The notes beneath the pieces were generated by a model that saw nothing but the letters and a program-made list of their open reading frames with translations, was not told the origin of the DNA and made no database searches. This document shows, in pieces, positions 1 to 12,060 of a stretch of 64,000 nt of DNA; the stretch's first letter is position 1; each line of letters opens with the position of its first letter. This DNA comes from Stercorarius parasiticus (Eukaryota; Chordata; Aves; Charadriiformes; Stercorariidae): NCBI GenBank assembly GCA_013396915.1, contig VWZL01002012.1, forward strand, positions 682,001 to 746,000, in the 5' to 3' direction. The position numbers and the translations under genes were made by a program.

Positions 1-2936
1 TGGAAATGCTCATGTGAGTAAATATTTGCCATATATGGACGGCACAATCTGGCTGCATCCTTGCTTATACTCTATAATTTATGCTTTTTAAACAGCAATG
101 AAGAAACCTCAAAAGATTCAGAGGTTCATTTGGATTCTCATAAACACCAAAAGCTTGGATGCTTTCCTCTGCCTCTCGAGGCTTTACAATTTCTATAAGA
201 AATTGGGTGAAAGCACACTCTGTGGCAGTGTAGTTCATACTCTGAGTTCTCATTCCAGAGAAAGTGGGATAACTGTGAGGTAACAAGGAACAGTCGCTGC
301 GTATGTTTAGACTCTAATACATAGTACCATTTAGACTTGGGTAAACTGTGATGTTCAAGACAGGCAGTCCCATTTTTACCTAAAAAATCTATTCTGTTTT
401 GGTTGGGGGTTTTATTTGTTTTTTTAAAATACCTAATTCTGTCCAAGACCCTATGAGAGAAGTCGTATTTGGCTACTGTCAGTTGAAAGCGTTATCTATA
501 AACTCATTTACCGTCTCTTCTGCTGGATAAGGGAAATTTCAAAACACATTCACCAAGTGGAAGAAGAGAGAAATAGAGGAGTGGGGTTTTTTTTAATTAT
601 ACTTTTAAATTATTTTATTCTGAAGATTTATTAAAAGGAGAAGAAAACCCCCTAAAGTTCTGAAGGAATATTAACATAACATGCCTGTAACTCAAGCTGT
701 GTTTAATGAGAGGTGCTGTTTTTTTCTGCCATGAGGGCTGCAGTCCAATGAGTGATAGCTATGAAAGAGGTCACATACATATTCATCAAATTCGACATGC
801 ACATGTAAACTGGTTTTAATAGGCCATGACAGCAGAAGTTGTGTCAGGCAAATAGCTGCACATGTGCTCATTCCCTCGACTGGCATATTTAGCCATTATC
901 ACTCTGGTATCCATGGATGAAATATTAGCTTGTTAACTTAAGACCATCAGTTGTTACTGATGCTTAGTGGCAACCAAAAAAGCACAGATTCCCTCTGCAA
1001 CTTTATTATGTGTAGAGCTAGGATTGAATTATTACAATTTCATTGTAATATTTCCATTTCCTTCCCTTATTTATTACAGAGGATATTTGTAAGTGATAAA
1101 TTGGAATGCAGCTACAATATAAATAAAGGGACTATTGATTTGAAAATACTCCAAGGATTGGATCCTGTTATTTCCATGAATTTCTTGCACTGTGCTTCTG
1201 ATTGTACATTCAGAAGAGACAATGTTGCTACAGCATTAATTTTTCCGTGAGCACACAGCAGCGTGTATATTGACACATACAAAAAATAAACCAAAAGGAA
1301 AATACAGTCCTTCAGAATCCTCAGCGCAGCAAGGGGTAAACGACCGCACTCTGCCATGTGTAAATCAGCATAACCTACTGGATCCCGCTGGTTTGTTTTG
1401 CCTAAGGTGTGATGGTTGGGTTAACAGTTAACCTCTTTTTGTTGTTCTCTTCTAGGAGTAGGGAGAAGGAATGCTGAGCTTTCCTTTTGCCTTCTTTTAG
1501 GGGAATACCATCTTCCTGCATTAGGAAAAAAGCAGAGAATGGCAACTACATACAGAAAAACAGGCTTACTTAGGCAACAGCTTTGCATTTTAAGAAGGAA
1601 GGTGTACTGTATTGTGGTCTTTTCCCCAGAGAGATTTTTTAAAGACTACAGATTTCAGCTGACGTGTGGAACAGGGCTATGATGGTGTGTTTGAGGAAGC
1701 CGTCCGGATTGCCACAGCAGCAAATGCACCTCTGTGTGACACAAGACCGATGCACTGATTCATAAACCTAACTTATTACTATACATATGTTAAGAAACCT
1801 GAAGTGAAAGCTTGAACAGGGCGAGAAACCTAAAAAAAGAGTTAAAACCTTGTAGCGTTCTAATTATGTATGCTGAGGTGTGAACGCTTTGCTTTTCCAA
1901 AGTGGTTCCCGTGCATTTCTTGAAGAGCTTTTGCAAATATTGAGAGCTAGTGAAAGCAGATGTCAGGCTTGGCCGAATTATGGTGTACTTGATTGTAATT
2001 TAAAAGTAATAAAACAAGTCAGCACTGAGGCAGCTCATCTCAGTAAAGAAGGAAATAATTCTCTCTGTAAACAAGTCCCTCCCCTTCCATGTCACATCAG
2101 GAGACTTAGCTGCCCAGGTCACGAGGATGAAACCTTCAGGCGCACAAATAAGACATGGAAGGCAGGTTTTGAACTGTATCCTCTCCTAGCCTGTTGGCTC
2201 TTGATGTGCTGGAGGAAAGCTGACAGGAAGCTCAAAATAGTTTTTAGGTTTTCTTCTGCACAAGGACAATAACTGTCACCCTGGAGACGGTACTTGCCAG
2301 TTCCTGGTGCATGCTCTTATTTTGGTCATGGTCCCTCCCGTACACAGACCATCCCCTAAAAAGCTCTTTGTGCCGGGTCTGGTATGAAGCTGGCTAAGGT
2401 AGCTTATGCCATTGGAGAGTTACTCCCCTCCCTGGAGGGAATATTCATGTAGCCAACTACAGCTGCAGTGAATAACACCAAAGACTCTTCTCTGGAGTTA
2501 AGGTTGATGTTTATTTTAAGAAAGCACACCTCATCTTTGTGATTTCAGGCTCCCACACAGCTGGGAATGCCATGGCCAGTTGAGAAATCTTTAAAACTAC
2601 ACTCCCGGGGCAGTTACATTCATCAGTTACAGCTTGTTCCTTAGCCATGTCTTTCACAGCTTCTATCTTGTGTAAGGACAAGCATGGAGAACAGCATGCT
2701 ATTACCCATGCCAACCACAAGCAGAGTCAGGTTCAAAGACTTAAGGAAAGATACTGTATTTCAGTTTTAAGGGAATAATTTAAAAATAACCTGTATTCAC
2801 AAAGGGTGGCAAATTTTGAGAGGGTCCTCTGTGCTGATTTGTCTCTCTGTCTTCTGAATTTGGCAGTACCTGGTTGAGAGGGAAGATCAGGCTACAGCAA
2901 GATAATTGCTGCTGTTTGAAGGTTAGTCTTGCTCTA
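1..2936. other. Unassigned non-coding stretch
   Basis: No coding gene is recognised. Open frames are all below 131 codons, lie on both strands and carry no family motif, as expected by chance. The sequence is AT-rich with ordinary short T and A runs. No repeat family is recognisable by eye. Confidence 0.6.
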
Positions 2937-3164
2937 ATCATAGAATCACGGAATGGTTTGGGTTGGAAGGGACCTTAGAGATCATCTAGTTCCAATCCCC
3001 TGCCATGGGCAGGGACATCTCCCACCAGACCAGATTGCTCAAAGCCCCATCCAGCCTGGCCTTTAACACCTCCAGGGATGGGGCAGCCACAGCTTCTCTG
3101 GGCAACCTGGGCCAGTGTCTCACCACCCTCATAGTGAAAAATTTCTTCCTGAGATCTAAATCAT
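2937..3164 (-). mobile_element. CR1 LINE, 3'-end fragment
   Basis: This is a 5'-truncated CR1 non-LTR retrotransposon inserted on the minus strand. Reading the plus strand, it opens with the reverse complement of the octamer tail (aatcatagaatcacgg), followed by the avian CR1 3' segment: the TTGGGTTGGAAGGGACCTTAGAG block, the CCCCTGCCATGGGCAGGGAC palindrome, and CAAAGCCCCATCCAGCCTGG. It ends near TTTCTTCCTGAGATCTAAAT. Only about 230 bp of a full-length element of over 4 kb remains, with no ORF left. Bird CR1 copies are usually 5'-truncated like this. Similarity to the family pattern is high, so the copy is moderately young compared with the other relics in the window. The short open frames across it on both strands are non-functional. 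Confidence 0.95.
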
Positions 3165-5929
3165 GTAGAGGTGAGGGCGGCATTACAGCCTGAAATAGCA
3201 GGCATTGAACCCCTGACGAAAATGTTTCTTAACATCGTGTTGCTACTCCAGGCAGTTTCAATATCCAGATAAAGAGACATTGATTCCTGCTAGTCGTCTT
3301 CGTCTCTAAGCTGGAAGAGACTCTTCCCCACAGAGCTGGAGACACAGGATCTTGGTGCACAGGTCACTGGAAGAACAGAGTTTCTGAGCCTGAAGTCCTC
3401 CAGACAGCCTCTTCCTGTGCAGCTCTATAGGCAGACTCTAGTGCAAGGGGTCGTGTGGAAGGCTCTTAGGTGCTGTGTGCTATCAATTAGTATAATTAAA
3501 GAGCAGAGACAGTGAGAGTTGACATGAGTTAATCTTTTACTGTTGCTCTATTTCATATTTGTTAATGCAGCAAGTCTGGTTTCAAATATTTTGAAAGAAG
3601 ACCTGAGATTGCTCCAGTATTAACTGTGCAAGGAGAAGTCTATCCTATAAAAAGACTTTATCTTTTTATTAAAAAATGCACTAAGTCGTGGGAAAATATT
3701 CAAAATGAGGAATGATCTGATAAAAAACATTAGAGGCTTGGCTTTGGCTTGTATGAACTTTTCCGAAAGAGATGGGATGTGTTTGTATATTTCTTATCAA
3801 ACAAGCCCGGATTTATTTATATCAATCATTCCTGTAACATGACATGTGAAATTATTATTTAACTTTACATTACAGTGACAAGCAACGTGGGTTTTGATCT
3901 TGTCTAGATGGAGGGGATGGTTTCCAGAAGAGCTTTGCAAGAAACTGGAGGACTGGCTGCTCTTTAATAATGTGGAGTGCAGTTTTTGGTTCGTCTGGGT
4001 TTAGGAGCACAATTTTTTTATGGAAGCCTGAAGAAAGTGAGTTTTTCCAAACTTCTTAGTCATATGGAGAAACCTGTTCTTGGAGCAGGACAATAATATG
4101 TTGCAGTTTCTGTCACAGAGCAGTCTTTGAGGTTTTTCTTCACTTTTCTGTCCTCAAATCAACTTTCTGTCTTGAACATACAATAAACACTTGAACTGCA
4201 TTCATTCTGAAAAGCAAATGCATCTGAGCTTGCAGTCGAAGCTATTTATTTGACTTTTTTTGTAGTTGTTTCTTTTCTGACAAGCTGTTTAGCCTCTCTG
4301 ATTTATTGACGTGCTGAGTTAATTCATTATTTGTATATGTAGGGAGTTAGGGGTGTGCTGGGGTGGATTTTTCAGCTGTGGTATGGCCCCAGCATTTGCA
4401 ACTGGAAACCTGTTTAGTGGATGAGGCAGCAAGAGCTGCTTGTATGGTCATTTTTGTGTGTGTTTTAATTGAAATCAAAAAATACAGCGAGTCCATGGTT
4501 AATGTTTTATGAATATGCATACTGTTAAACTTACTGCAACTGTTAAACTGTTCCATAAACCTCTGAGTACATGACCTAGTGCTCCTTTGGTGATGTCCAC
4601 GCAGCTTTGCTGCATAACATTATTGGTGGGATGAAGGATCAGAAATGAAGTGAACACAAAGTGATAGAGCCTGCACTTTAACTGCTGGATATAAAAGGAA
4701 GTCAGAATTTGTCAATCAGTTGGTTTTCAATGAAGGTCTCTGCCAGCCTGCCTGCAGGAATGTTTTTATGCAGTAGCAGATGTCAAAGTCATGTGAAATA
4801 AAACCTGTTTATCTCGTTCTTTCTCCTTTCCTCTGAATTCTTCCTTTAATTAAAAAAAAAAATCTTGATCCTTAAAGTTTTAGAAAAAACCTTTCAAGTG
4901 AGGCTGCCTTTCTGTAACCATCTGCAGTACTCCTGGCCACCAAATGCCAGCCACACTGTCCCAAACAGCTGACATAAGGCATTTCCTAAGGAATAAGCAC
5001 AAACAGGGCAATGAAGCTTGACGTTTTTCTCTTGCTACCCAGCCCAACGGGAAGAGCCCTGTATACCAGTTCCGATCACTTATTCGGAGTCAGAAAAACG
5101 CTATTTGGCTCATAGTTCCTTAAAGTTTATGGGGAGGATTTTCCGATGACATGACATATAAAAGATGGTGTCTTGCATGTGTTTTTCCTTTCTCCCCTTC
5201 CTCGCTGACTGCTGGGTCACTGTTGTCTGGTTGAACATGCACAGCGTGTGCACTATGTGAATTCACACTTCCTTGGCAAAGGCACCTCATACAGAAAGCT
5301 CACTCCATAAATAACTTGGGCTGTTCGTTTATTCTGCTCTGAAATGCTGTAAAAAATAAAAGGCTACCTATCAAAGTTGTTTGTCTAATAATGGAGGAAG
5401 GGGACGATATTGTAAACACTGTCCAAATGAATTGTAGTAACCAGAATAAATGGTGGTTGCTGTTACTGAGCGCTGAGACTGAATTGAGGCCTTTCCAAAT
5501 ACATCACATGTGACTTTAATCCATTCCAGAGCCCAGGTCTCTTCCAGGCTTGGAAATTTGATGCTCCGAGGTGCTAAGCCCCCTCTATTGCTATAGAAAT
5601 CAATAGGGCAGCAGCCTGCTCAGCACCCTGCCAAGGTGATCAATCTGTCGCGGGGCTGGTCCTCCAGGCCTGATCCTGCACAGTGTTTCTGTCCACACTT
5701 CATTTTAGGCAGGGATATACCGCCCTTTGCAGAAGGACCACTCGCTTGCTTTAAGTCAGCCTGTATATAGGGGTTTATAGCATCAGGGCTTCGATCTGTG
5801 TTTGGTTTTTATGTTGCTGCTTTCTAGTGCACCTACTTGAATAAGGCCCCATTTCTCTTTTTAAAATCAGCGGTTTATCTCCTTTTGGTGGACAAACGTT
5901 CTTGGTACTGAACTTGTTAATAATAAGCT
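3165..5929. other. Unassigned non-coding stretch
   Basis: No gene or clear repeat family is seen, and there are only short A/T homopolymers. At 5594-5630 a segment resembling the GAAGTCAATGGGA / GCTCAGCACC motif of an old amniote interspersed repeat is visible (see findings). Confidence 0.55.
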
Positions 5930-6488
5930 GTGCCTAGGGTTTAAAGGAATGTGTTTACAATGTATAAAAGAGACCGTAGAGGGTAAAGTTAAATTATATC
6001 CAGCCAAAACTGATTTTATGTGAAAGTTTAATCCAGCAGGTGCAGAAACAGTGGGGTGGGGAAGGGGTGGAGGAAATAATAAAACAAAAATGTTCTCAGC
6101 CATCAATATTTGCGGCCTGAGAGGGGGAGGAATCCTGCTTCAAACAGCCCTTTAGACGCCACCGCTTAAGGGTCAGAAAAGGAGCTCTTTTGAGGTGACA
6201 TTCAAACCTTTAATAGTGGGCAGTGGGTTTTGACAATAATAATTTTCTCTCGTTGCAGGCCAGCGACTCTGCGGCTGGTTTACCTGTCCCCGACAGCCTG
6301 GATGGAGCTGTAACCTAATCCCCTGCCTTGGAGGGTGGGGGGCAGAGGCAGTGCCTGCAGGTCTCCCCAGCCCATCCATAATTATACGGCCGGCAGAGGA
6401 GTGCCTTAGGTTGCACATTAGGCCCTGGCTGAGATTAGTAATTATAATATCAGTTTTCTCCAAATAGGTCTGACAGAATGGCACTGGT
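5930..6488. promoter_or_regulatory. Candidate conserved regulatory block upstream of copy A
   Basis: This non-coding block has mixed composition and two exact TAATTA homeodomain-type cores (6379-6384 and 6439-6444). It also has several ATTA/TAAT variants in moderately GC-rich sequence (ACGCCACC, CGGCCGGC). No repeat family is recognised and all frames are interrupted. It abuts the first copy of the duplicated element. The enhancer assignment is inferred from composition and context; conservation cannot be tested here. Confidence 0.3.
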
Positions 6489-6758
6489 AGCAGAGGTGAC
6501 TCAAAGTTTAGTAAGTCTTAGGGAAAGTTTACTGTCTCCTGCTGCTTTCTGTCCCACAAATTTGGCCTCTCTAATAACCAGCACCGGCCACAAACAGTAG
6601 GAATCCCTTTCAATCACTATTAGCCACACTTCATTTCTGTCATATTTGACCCCTGGCAAGCTGCAGCCCAGCAAACAGCATTCCCTGCAGAAAGTAACTA
6701 GACATCCAGGATTTACTTGCTGACAAATGACATTTTTAAGGGCCCTTAAAAAACACTG
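6489..6758 (+). repeat. Duplicated non-coding element, copy A
   Basis: This is the first of two related segments in the same orientation. It opens with 22 bases (from AGCAGAGGTGACTC to AGTTTA) identical to copy B at 10147. Similarity continues through AAAGTTTACTGTCTCC, GGAATCC...TTTCAATCAC, ATTAG, CAGCATTCC...CAGAAAG, GGATTTACT and CATTTTTA, with mostly single-base differences and a few small gaps. By eye identity is about three quarters to four fifths over 270 bp. The reading frame open in copy B is interrupted here, so shared coding function is unlikely. It does not look like CR1. It could be an old local segmental duplication of a regulatory element, or two members of an ancient dispersed conserved repeat. 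Confidence 0.85.
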
Positions 6759-9432
6759 AGACAAATTCCCAGCAGGACTGTGGAAAGCCCTTTACCAACC
6801 TCCAGAGGAGATAAGGGATAGCATAGCCCTTCCTCGGTAGCACCCCATCTTCAGCTGTTTCTTCTGTATGACTTCATGTTTGCTGGTACCTCTGAGAAGA
6901 AACTGCTGCCCCCCTTCAGTGTCTTAAAAGCACGATAAGGTTATTTGTGTTAGATACTGAGAAGTTGCCTAACACAAAAATGTCTTTCTCTCACCTGGAT
7001 GTTCTCACTTGCAGCTCTTTCTGAGGAGTTCAGCAACCCTGGTTTTACTGGGGAAAAAGTGAGGCACAAGGAGGTTGTTGTGGCCACCAAACCAAGTTCT
7101 AGTCTATGCCTTAATTTTAAAAGAAATTTTTTAGTTCAGCAGGGAACCAAGTCTTTATTGAAATTCTGTTGGGCGCAAGAAAAAAGTCATAGTGGGGTTT
7201 TTTTTGCATGTTTAGTTTCTTGTAAAGACTGTTGTGCATTTGTGACTAGGTTGTAGATAACAGTATCCAGTTAATTCACTGTTGTGTCTAAAATGAGTGC
7301 AATATGAACCTGGAAAAGGCAATTAGGGGGAGAAGAGAGCAGAATAACTCTGTTGGGAGATGGGAGCAGAATAAATAGGAGATGCACAGACGACTTCTCT
7401 TTAGATGCTTCCAGCCTGGTAATTCTGAGGTAGATCCTGGTTGCTCAGTGAGATCTGCAGGATGAAGGTAAGGCTGTAGTCTGCTATATTAAAAAGTCAG
7501 GAGAAGATGTAGCAGGACAGAAAAGCCACGGCTTTAGATGCCACAGCTTCTTACATGCTCTTCCCAGCTGTTCTTCCTTCTTTATTTCATTTCCTCACCC
7601 TGTGATTTAGAGAGCTGGGGAAAAAAACCAGAAAAACATCTTGGCCAATGGTTTATGGCCATTCAGAAACAGCGGTCACGGGGGTCACCCTGAGTACTTG
7701 TGCGCTTCCAATAGCAGATGGCATGTTCTCCTTCTCGCCTGCCGTGGCTGTGCTGGCCAGCAGTGTGCTCAGTGCAGAGGACTGCCTGGGTGCGGCAGGC
7801 GCTGCCCCGACCGGGAGAACTGCATTGTTTGCCCTTTCGCGATATTTTTCTGCAATGCTCAGAGTTGACATTTGAACATATTTTGGAGGGTGTGTTGTAG
7901 CCGCACCTAAGCCTGTGCCCGCAGGGCTGTTGTCTCTCTGACCCTGCTCTCCCTGTTCGGTATATGCCTGTCCAGAGCATCCCTATTTCAGTGAGCGGTG
8001 AGGCTCTTTGCTTAGCATCAGGTTTCCGATGAGCAAGCTGAGGAGCGTATTGGTGATTTGGAGGCAGAAGGGAGGGCTGTCAGCCCACTGAAGAGGTACC
8101 TTGCTTTTAGGTCACGAGCAAAAGACTTTTCTCCAACCAGTCCTGCATGCTTTCCTTGTACAGTGCCTGCACACTCATGCTTTTGCATGCAAAATGAGAG
8201 CTTCGCCATAGCTTCTAGGCTTCTGTCTTTCTTGGCGAACCAGTTGTTGGCATTCAGCTTCCCAGTGGCCCAGCCAACTTCCACAGGTAGAGAAAACTGG
8301 TTGGGTTAAGCACTGTCTGACTGAGGGCTGGCTACCCTCTCAGCTGGGTAATGGAGTTTGCCAGACTGGGATTAGGTGAATGAACATCTGTGAGGTGCAA
8401 GAGTTGTCATTGATGTAAAAATAAGTGTATGTTAAAGGGTAGCACAAAATGGTTATGACTTTCAATAGATACCTGTGAAGGGGTAGGTGAAAAAAAAAAC
8501 ACCGCGTCAAGAATTGCTGCACATCTGTGTGTGGTTTTGGGCCTGAAAGTGAGTGGTCTCTAGAGTCTTTGATGCACATCTTGGCATTTTGCTGAAGAAG
8601 GCTAAGCTAGACTCATCAAAAAAGAGCAGTGTGAAGAGGGACCAATTACTACTTGCATTGTGCCGTGGGAGATTGTCTCCTAGACCTTGATAGACTCTTA
8701 ATATATTGAAAATAGCCTAAGAAGGGCCAGCTTTGTTGCTGGGATTGTATACATAGAATTTAAAGTATTTTGTAGCCATCAAAATCTCCTTTAAAAGTAC
8801 ATTTAAGTTTTGGTTCATCTTCTCCTTTATGCCCCCTGTTGAGGCATACAGAGTGAGTAAACATAGCCCAACAGAGCTGAAATACTAGCAGTTGCTGGTG
8901 GGGTCCATGGTTCATGCTGGGATGGATCAGTCAAAAGAACCTGGGTCAAACAAAGGACATAGGCCTTGCTGTTCAACTCCGGGAAGAAATCGGGCATCTG
9001 GGACAGAGTGTGCCCCCCACTTTACACCCTGCTCTTTCCATTTCAGAGGCTCTGGGCTGATGCACTTATTTAAACACCAAAGGTTGTGCTATTGGACAAC
9101 CATCTTGGCTGAGGCAACCATCGTCCCAGCCCGAGTAACCCATTATTGTATTTTGTCAGGTTGGTTTTCCACTGGCTCAGGTTCCTCAGCCATGCAGCCA
9201 TAGAAGCTCTCTGGTTGGGGCCAGGGAAGGGAGACCCATGAGGTATGGGGGGTACACGGTACATCCAAGTAAAACCACAGGAGGACACCGCTTGTCCTCA
9301 GCATCATCGCTATTGCAATGCCTGCTTTTTAGTACTCAGGCAGCTGAAGTCCACTCGCAGGAAAGACAGGTTTTCCTTAATTCTTTCTGATTTTTTTCTC
9401 CTCCTTAATGTCATTAATTGATTTTCTTCCAG
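6759..9432. other. Unassigned non-coding stretch with a GC-richer patch
   Basis: Most of this stretch is featureless. A GC-richer, CpG-containing patch lies at about 7650-7990 (with TTCGCGATAT and GCCCCGACCGGGAG), where several frames on both strands stay open at once, as low stop density in GC-rich DNA would produce. A strong polypyrimidine tract at 9383-9430 leads into the candidate exon at 9433. Confidence 0.5.
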
Positions 9433-9651
9433 GTCGTGGCCAAGGACCTGAATTACCAAGTTCCCTCTGAGCCTGAAGGTATGGGATACTTCTGAAGTCT
9501 CAAGGCAACGTAATTACTGAGCTATAAGGAGAGATGGAGCCCAGTTAAACTATCAGCCACGACTGGAAATTTGCGGTGGAGCCGTGCTGATCCTGCAGCA
9601 TGCGAGGCAGAAAAGACATTAAAAGAAGTCTAATCCTGCTGAGGAGAAGAG
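9433..9651 (+). other. Candidate 5' exon with start codon (unidentified gene or lncRNA)
   Basis: The acceptor side is convincing: a long pyrimidine tract (9383-9430), a plausible branch-point region (attaattga at 9414-9422) and CCAG ending at 9432. Two donors are possible: GAAG|GTATGG after 9478, giving a 46-nt exon, and AGAG|GTATGT after 9651, giving a 219-nt exon. In the longer form an ATG at 9600-9602 has A at -3 and an in-frame TGA at 9588-9590. It opens 17 very basic codons (MRGRKDIKRSLILLRRR) before the donor. That fits a 5'UTR exon holding the first codons of a protein, for example the cytoplasmic start of a membrane or secretory protein, but I do not recognise the protein. It may instead be a lncRNA exon or a chance pairing of splice sites. 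Confidence 0.35.
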
Positions 9652-10146
9652 GTATGTCTTGTGCTTAATGCGTCGAACAGGGGTTCAGGAGACAGAAACC
9701 AAATTTCCGCTTTCCCAAATTCCCTGCCTCAGCCTTGCTGCCTGCCCTTAGGGTTGCCACTGACTGTCTGAGCAAAGTTTCTGTGTGCCTGTGCAAAGCC
9801 TATTTCTCTTAGAAAGCCAAGATGCCTGACACAACTGAGCCCTGCTCCTGCTAATTGCCGTCAATCGAAAGTATCGCAGTTAAAGTGGATGGCTGAATAT
9901 TTACCCTTGAGTAATGACTTTGTTTCTTGGGCTAACCCACAACGTAGAAGTATTTGTGGCTTGTTGACTTACTGCTATGTTAATGCTCCTTCCCATGGTT
10001 CGTTTCTTTTTCTTTTTTTTTTTTGTGTCGCTCCGTTTGTGTGAAAATCTGCGTCTTTACATTTCCAGTGGGAGTCTGGTCCAGACTGAGTTAATATAAA
10101 GCTCTGTGGAGAAACAACAGGACAGGCTAGTGTTAAAAGGAGGGGA
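9652..10146. other. Unassigned sequence between candidate exon and copy B
   Basis: If the exon call is right this is intronic. It contains a T-rich run (10007-10024) and a short inverted repeat GTCTGG-T-CCAGAC around 10075-10087. No gene is seen. Confidence 0.5.
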
Positions 10147-10418
10147 AGCAGAGGTGACTCAAAGTTTAGAGAGCCTTAGAGAAAGTTTACTGTCTCCCGT
10201 TGCTTTCCGTTCGACAGAGTTGGCCCATCTAAAACCAACACTGGCCAGCAGCAGTGGGAATCCTTTTCAATCACCATTAGCAACACTTTTATTTCCATCA
10301 TACTTGACCACAGCAGGCTGCATCCCAGTGAAGAGCATTCCTTTCAGAAAGCCAGCAGACATTCAAGTGCAGCGGATTTACTGTGTGAAAACGGCATTTT
10401 TAGGGGCTTCTGAAAATG
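10147..10418 (+). repeat. Duplicated non-coding element, copy B
   Basis: This is the second copy of the element at 6489-6758, 3,658 bp downstream in direct orientation. The two copies have similar length and boundaries, starting at AGCAGAGGTGACTC and fading after GGCATTTTTAGGGGC. A 105-codon frame (10106-10423) runs through this copy, but the homologous frame in copy A has a stop about a third of the way in, so the shared sequence is not being kept as protein. Similarity does not clearly extend into the flanks apart from a weak GACAG...AGTG-like match upstream. Neither a poly-A end nor terminal inverted repeats are visible, which argues against a recent transposon. Confidence 0.85.
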
Positions 10419-10929
10419 TTTAAATGAATGCTCTTTTTTTATTCTTTCTCACAGCTTGATTCTCAGCTTAGAAAGCCCTTCTTGCTAAACAATTTTAGAG
10501 TTTCCTACAGGAGCTTAGGAGTTAGGTTAACGTTCACAATATAAATGTTCTGTTGCTGCTGTGAAATTCCACATTTCTTACGGCTTGTATATTGGCAAAA
10601 CGAATGTTTGTAGCTATTTTGTTCAGGGTGAATGAATTGGGGTTACTGATGCATATTTTCAAGTCGACGAAAGAATTCTGCACAGTCTTTTAGTTTTAAT
10701 AAAACTCTGCAGTAACATTTGGGAGGTTTTCTTGCTCTGCCTAGCAAGACAGCCGTCCGTAATCCAGCCCTGTGCACATTGAAAAGAGACAAAAAGGAAA
10801 ATCTCCCCCCATAAACCGAAAGCTGATTTTTTTTGGAGAGAAAATATAGGAATAAAGTCAGTCTCCATTACAAATCATAGCTAAAGCAGAGTTAGAAGGA
10901 GCTGGATAAATTTGACTCGCAGCGTGGTG
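10419..10929. other. Unassigned non-coding stretch
   Basis: No gene, repeat or strong motif is recognised. Confidence 0.5.
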
Positions 10930-11880
10930 GGGTGGTAGGACTTCCCTTCGCTCCCCAGACCAGATTAAAGTGGCTCTGGGTTTGGTTCCTTCCCTGTGCA
11001 GAAACGCCTGGGCTCCCGCCAGTTCTGGCTGGAATCAAAGGGAATCTCTCTTCTGCAGTGAATTATGTGACGGGCAATTATGTGCAAATAACTATAAAAG
11101 TATGGGTTTTGTCAAGTTCCCGTAAAGTCCCTGTTTATATTCACAAACTTTTACTGTCTTCTTCCCTGAGGCTGGAGATTTCAGGAGCAGCTTGTGAACT
11201 TTGTGCCCCTCATGATTTTGTTTTTCTGATCCCAGTTTTCGGGGTATCGCTGCACCAGCAGCTGCTCCCACGATAGGATTTCCGCACGCTGATTCCACAT
11301 ACCTCTCCCTATGCAACCCCTAATTGTGTCCCAGGTTAATCCCACCTCACTAGATTAATAGCCCAGTCAACAAAGACAATCTTTTACAGTTACCAGAGAG
11401 AAATGAGCATATTTAGGAAGTTTTTCAGCTCACCTATGGGATGAATCATCTTCTAAAGAGGTTGTAGCCCATTGTTAATTATGGAGCTTGGGTGAGTCAT
11501 CCCATAACTGAGATGCCACCGGTGAGATCGGGTGAATCCAGGCCTGTGGTGCTCCTGCCTGAAACCGTGGGTGCAAATTTGGTTTGGATTAGTGTGAAAA
11601 CATAATGCAAAATGCAGTCCGAAAACCCATGTGCAGCGGAACCGTTTGCCATACTTCTGTTATTTTCAGAGAGTAAGTGCGGCAACGCTTTGGGAGTCGA
11701 GCACGTAATTTGAATATTGGGCCTTCTAATTGATCCCAGTCCTGATGAAGACAGACTTGACATTACATAGTATATGATCACTGACACAGCAGGGGCAGTT
11801 AGACAGAGGGGATTGAGTGGCGTGTTCATGAAAGACCTAATGGAAATCAAAGATAAAACGTTGCCTCCAGGAAATTATGC
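10930..11880. promoter_or_regulatory. Candidate conserved regulatory block
   Basis: Two patches, at about 10930-11330 and 11470-11880, have the mixed composition typical of conserved non-coding elements: CpG-retaining, high complexity, and interspersed TAATTG/CAATTA-type cores (for example the ctaattgatccc region near 11726). All frames are broken within about 117 codons. The assignment rests only on appearance and on the nearby duplicated element; a cross-species alignment would settle it. Confidence 0.2.
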
Positions 11881-12034
11881 TCCCACACACATGTGGTCTG
11901 TTCTTTCTTACACCAGGAATATAGGGAATATTTAATGAACTGGAATTTAAGTAAGTATAGTGTGTTTCCCACTGCAACTATGTGGTCTCCACTAAATGCA
12001 ATACTGTATTTTTGATGGGCAAGCAAATTGGTTT

Positions 12035-12060
12035 CTTTTGTTTTGTTTCGTTTTGTTTTG
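12035..12060. repeat. (TTTTG)n simple repeat
   Basis: About five tandem TTTTG units with one TTTCG interruption. An ordinary microsatellite. Confidence 0.85.

Noticed and set aside
3005..3193. Short ORFs on both strands at 3.0-3.2 kb, 17.5-17.7 kb and 58.15-58.34 kb
   Set aside because: They are translations of CR1 3' sequence, mostly non-coding UTR, not genes.
10106..10423. 105-codon ORF through duplicated element copy B as a coding exon
   Set aside because: The corresponding frame in copy A contains a stop, so the shared sequence is not conserved as protein.
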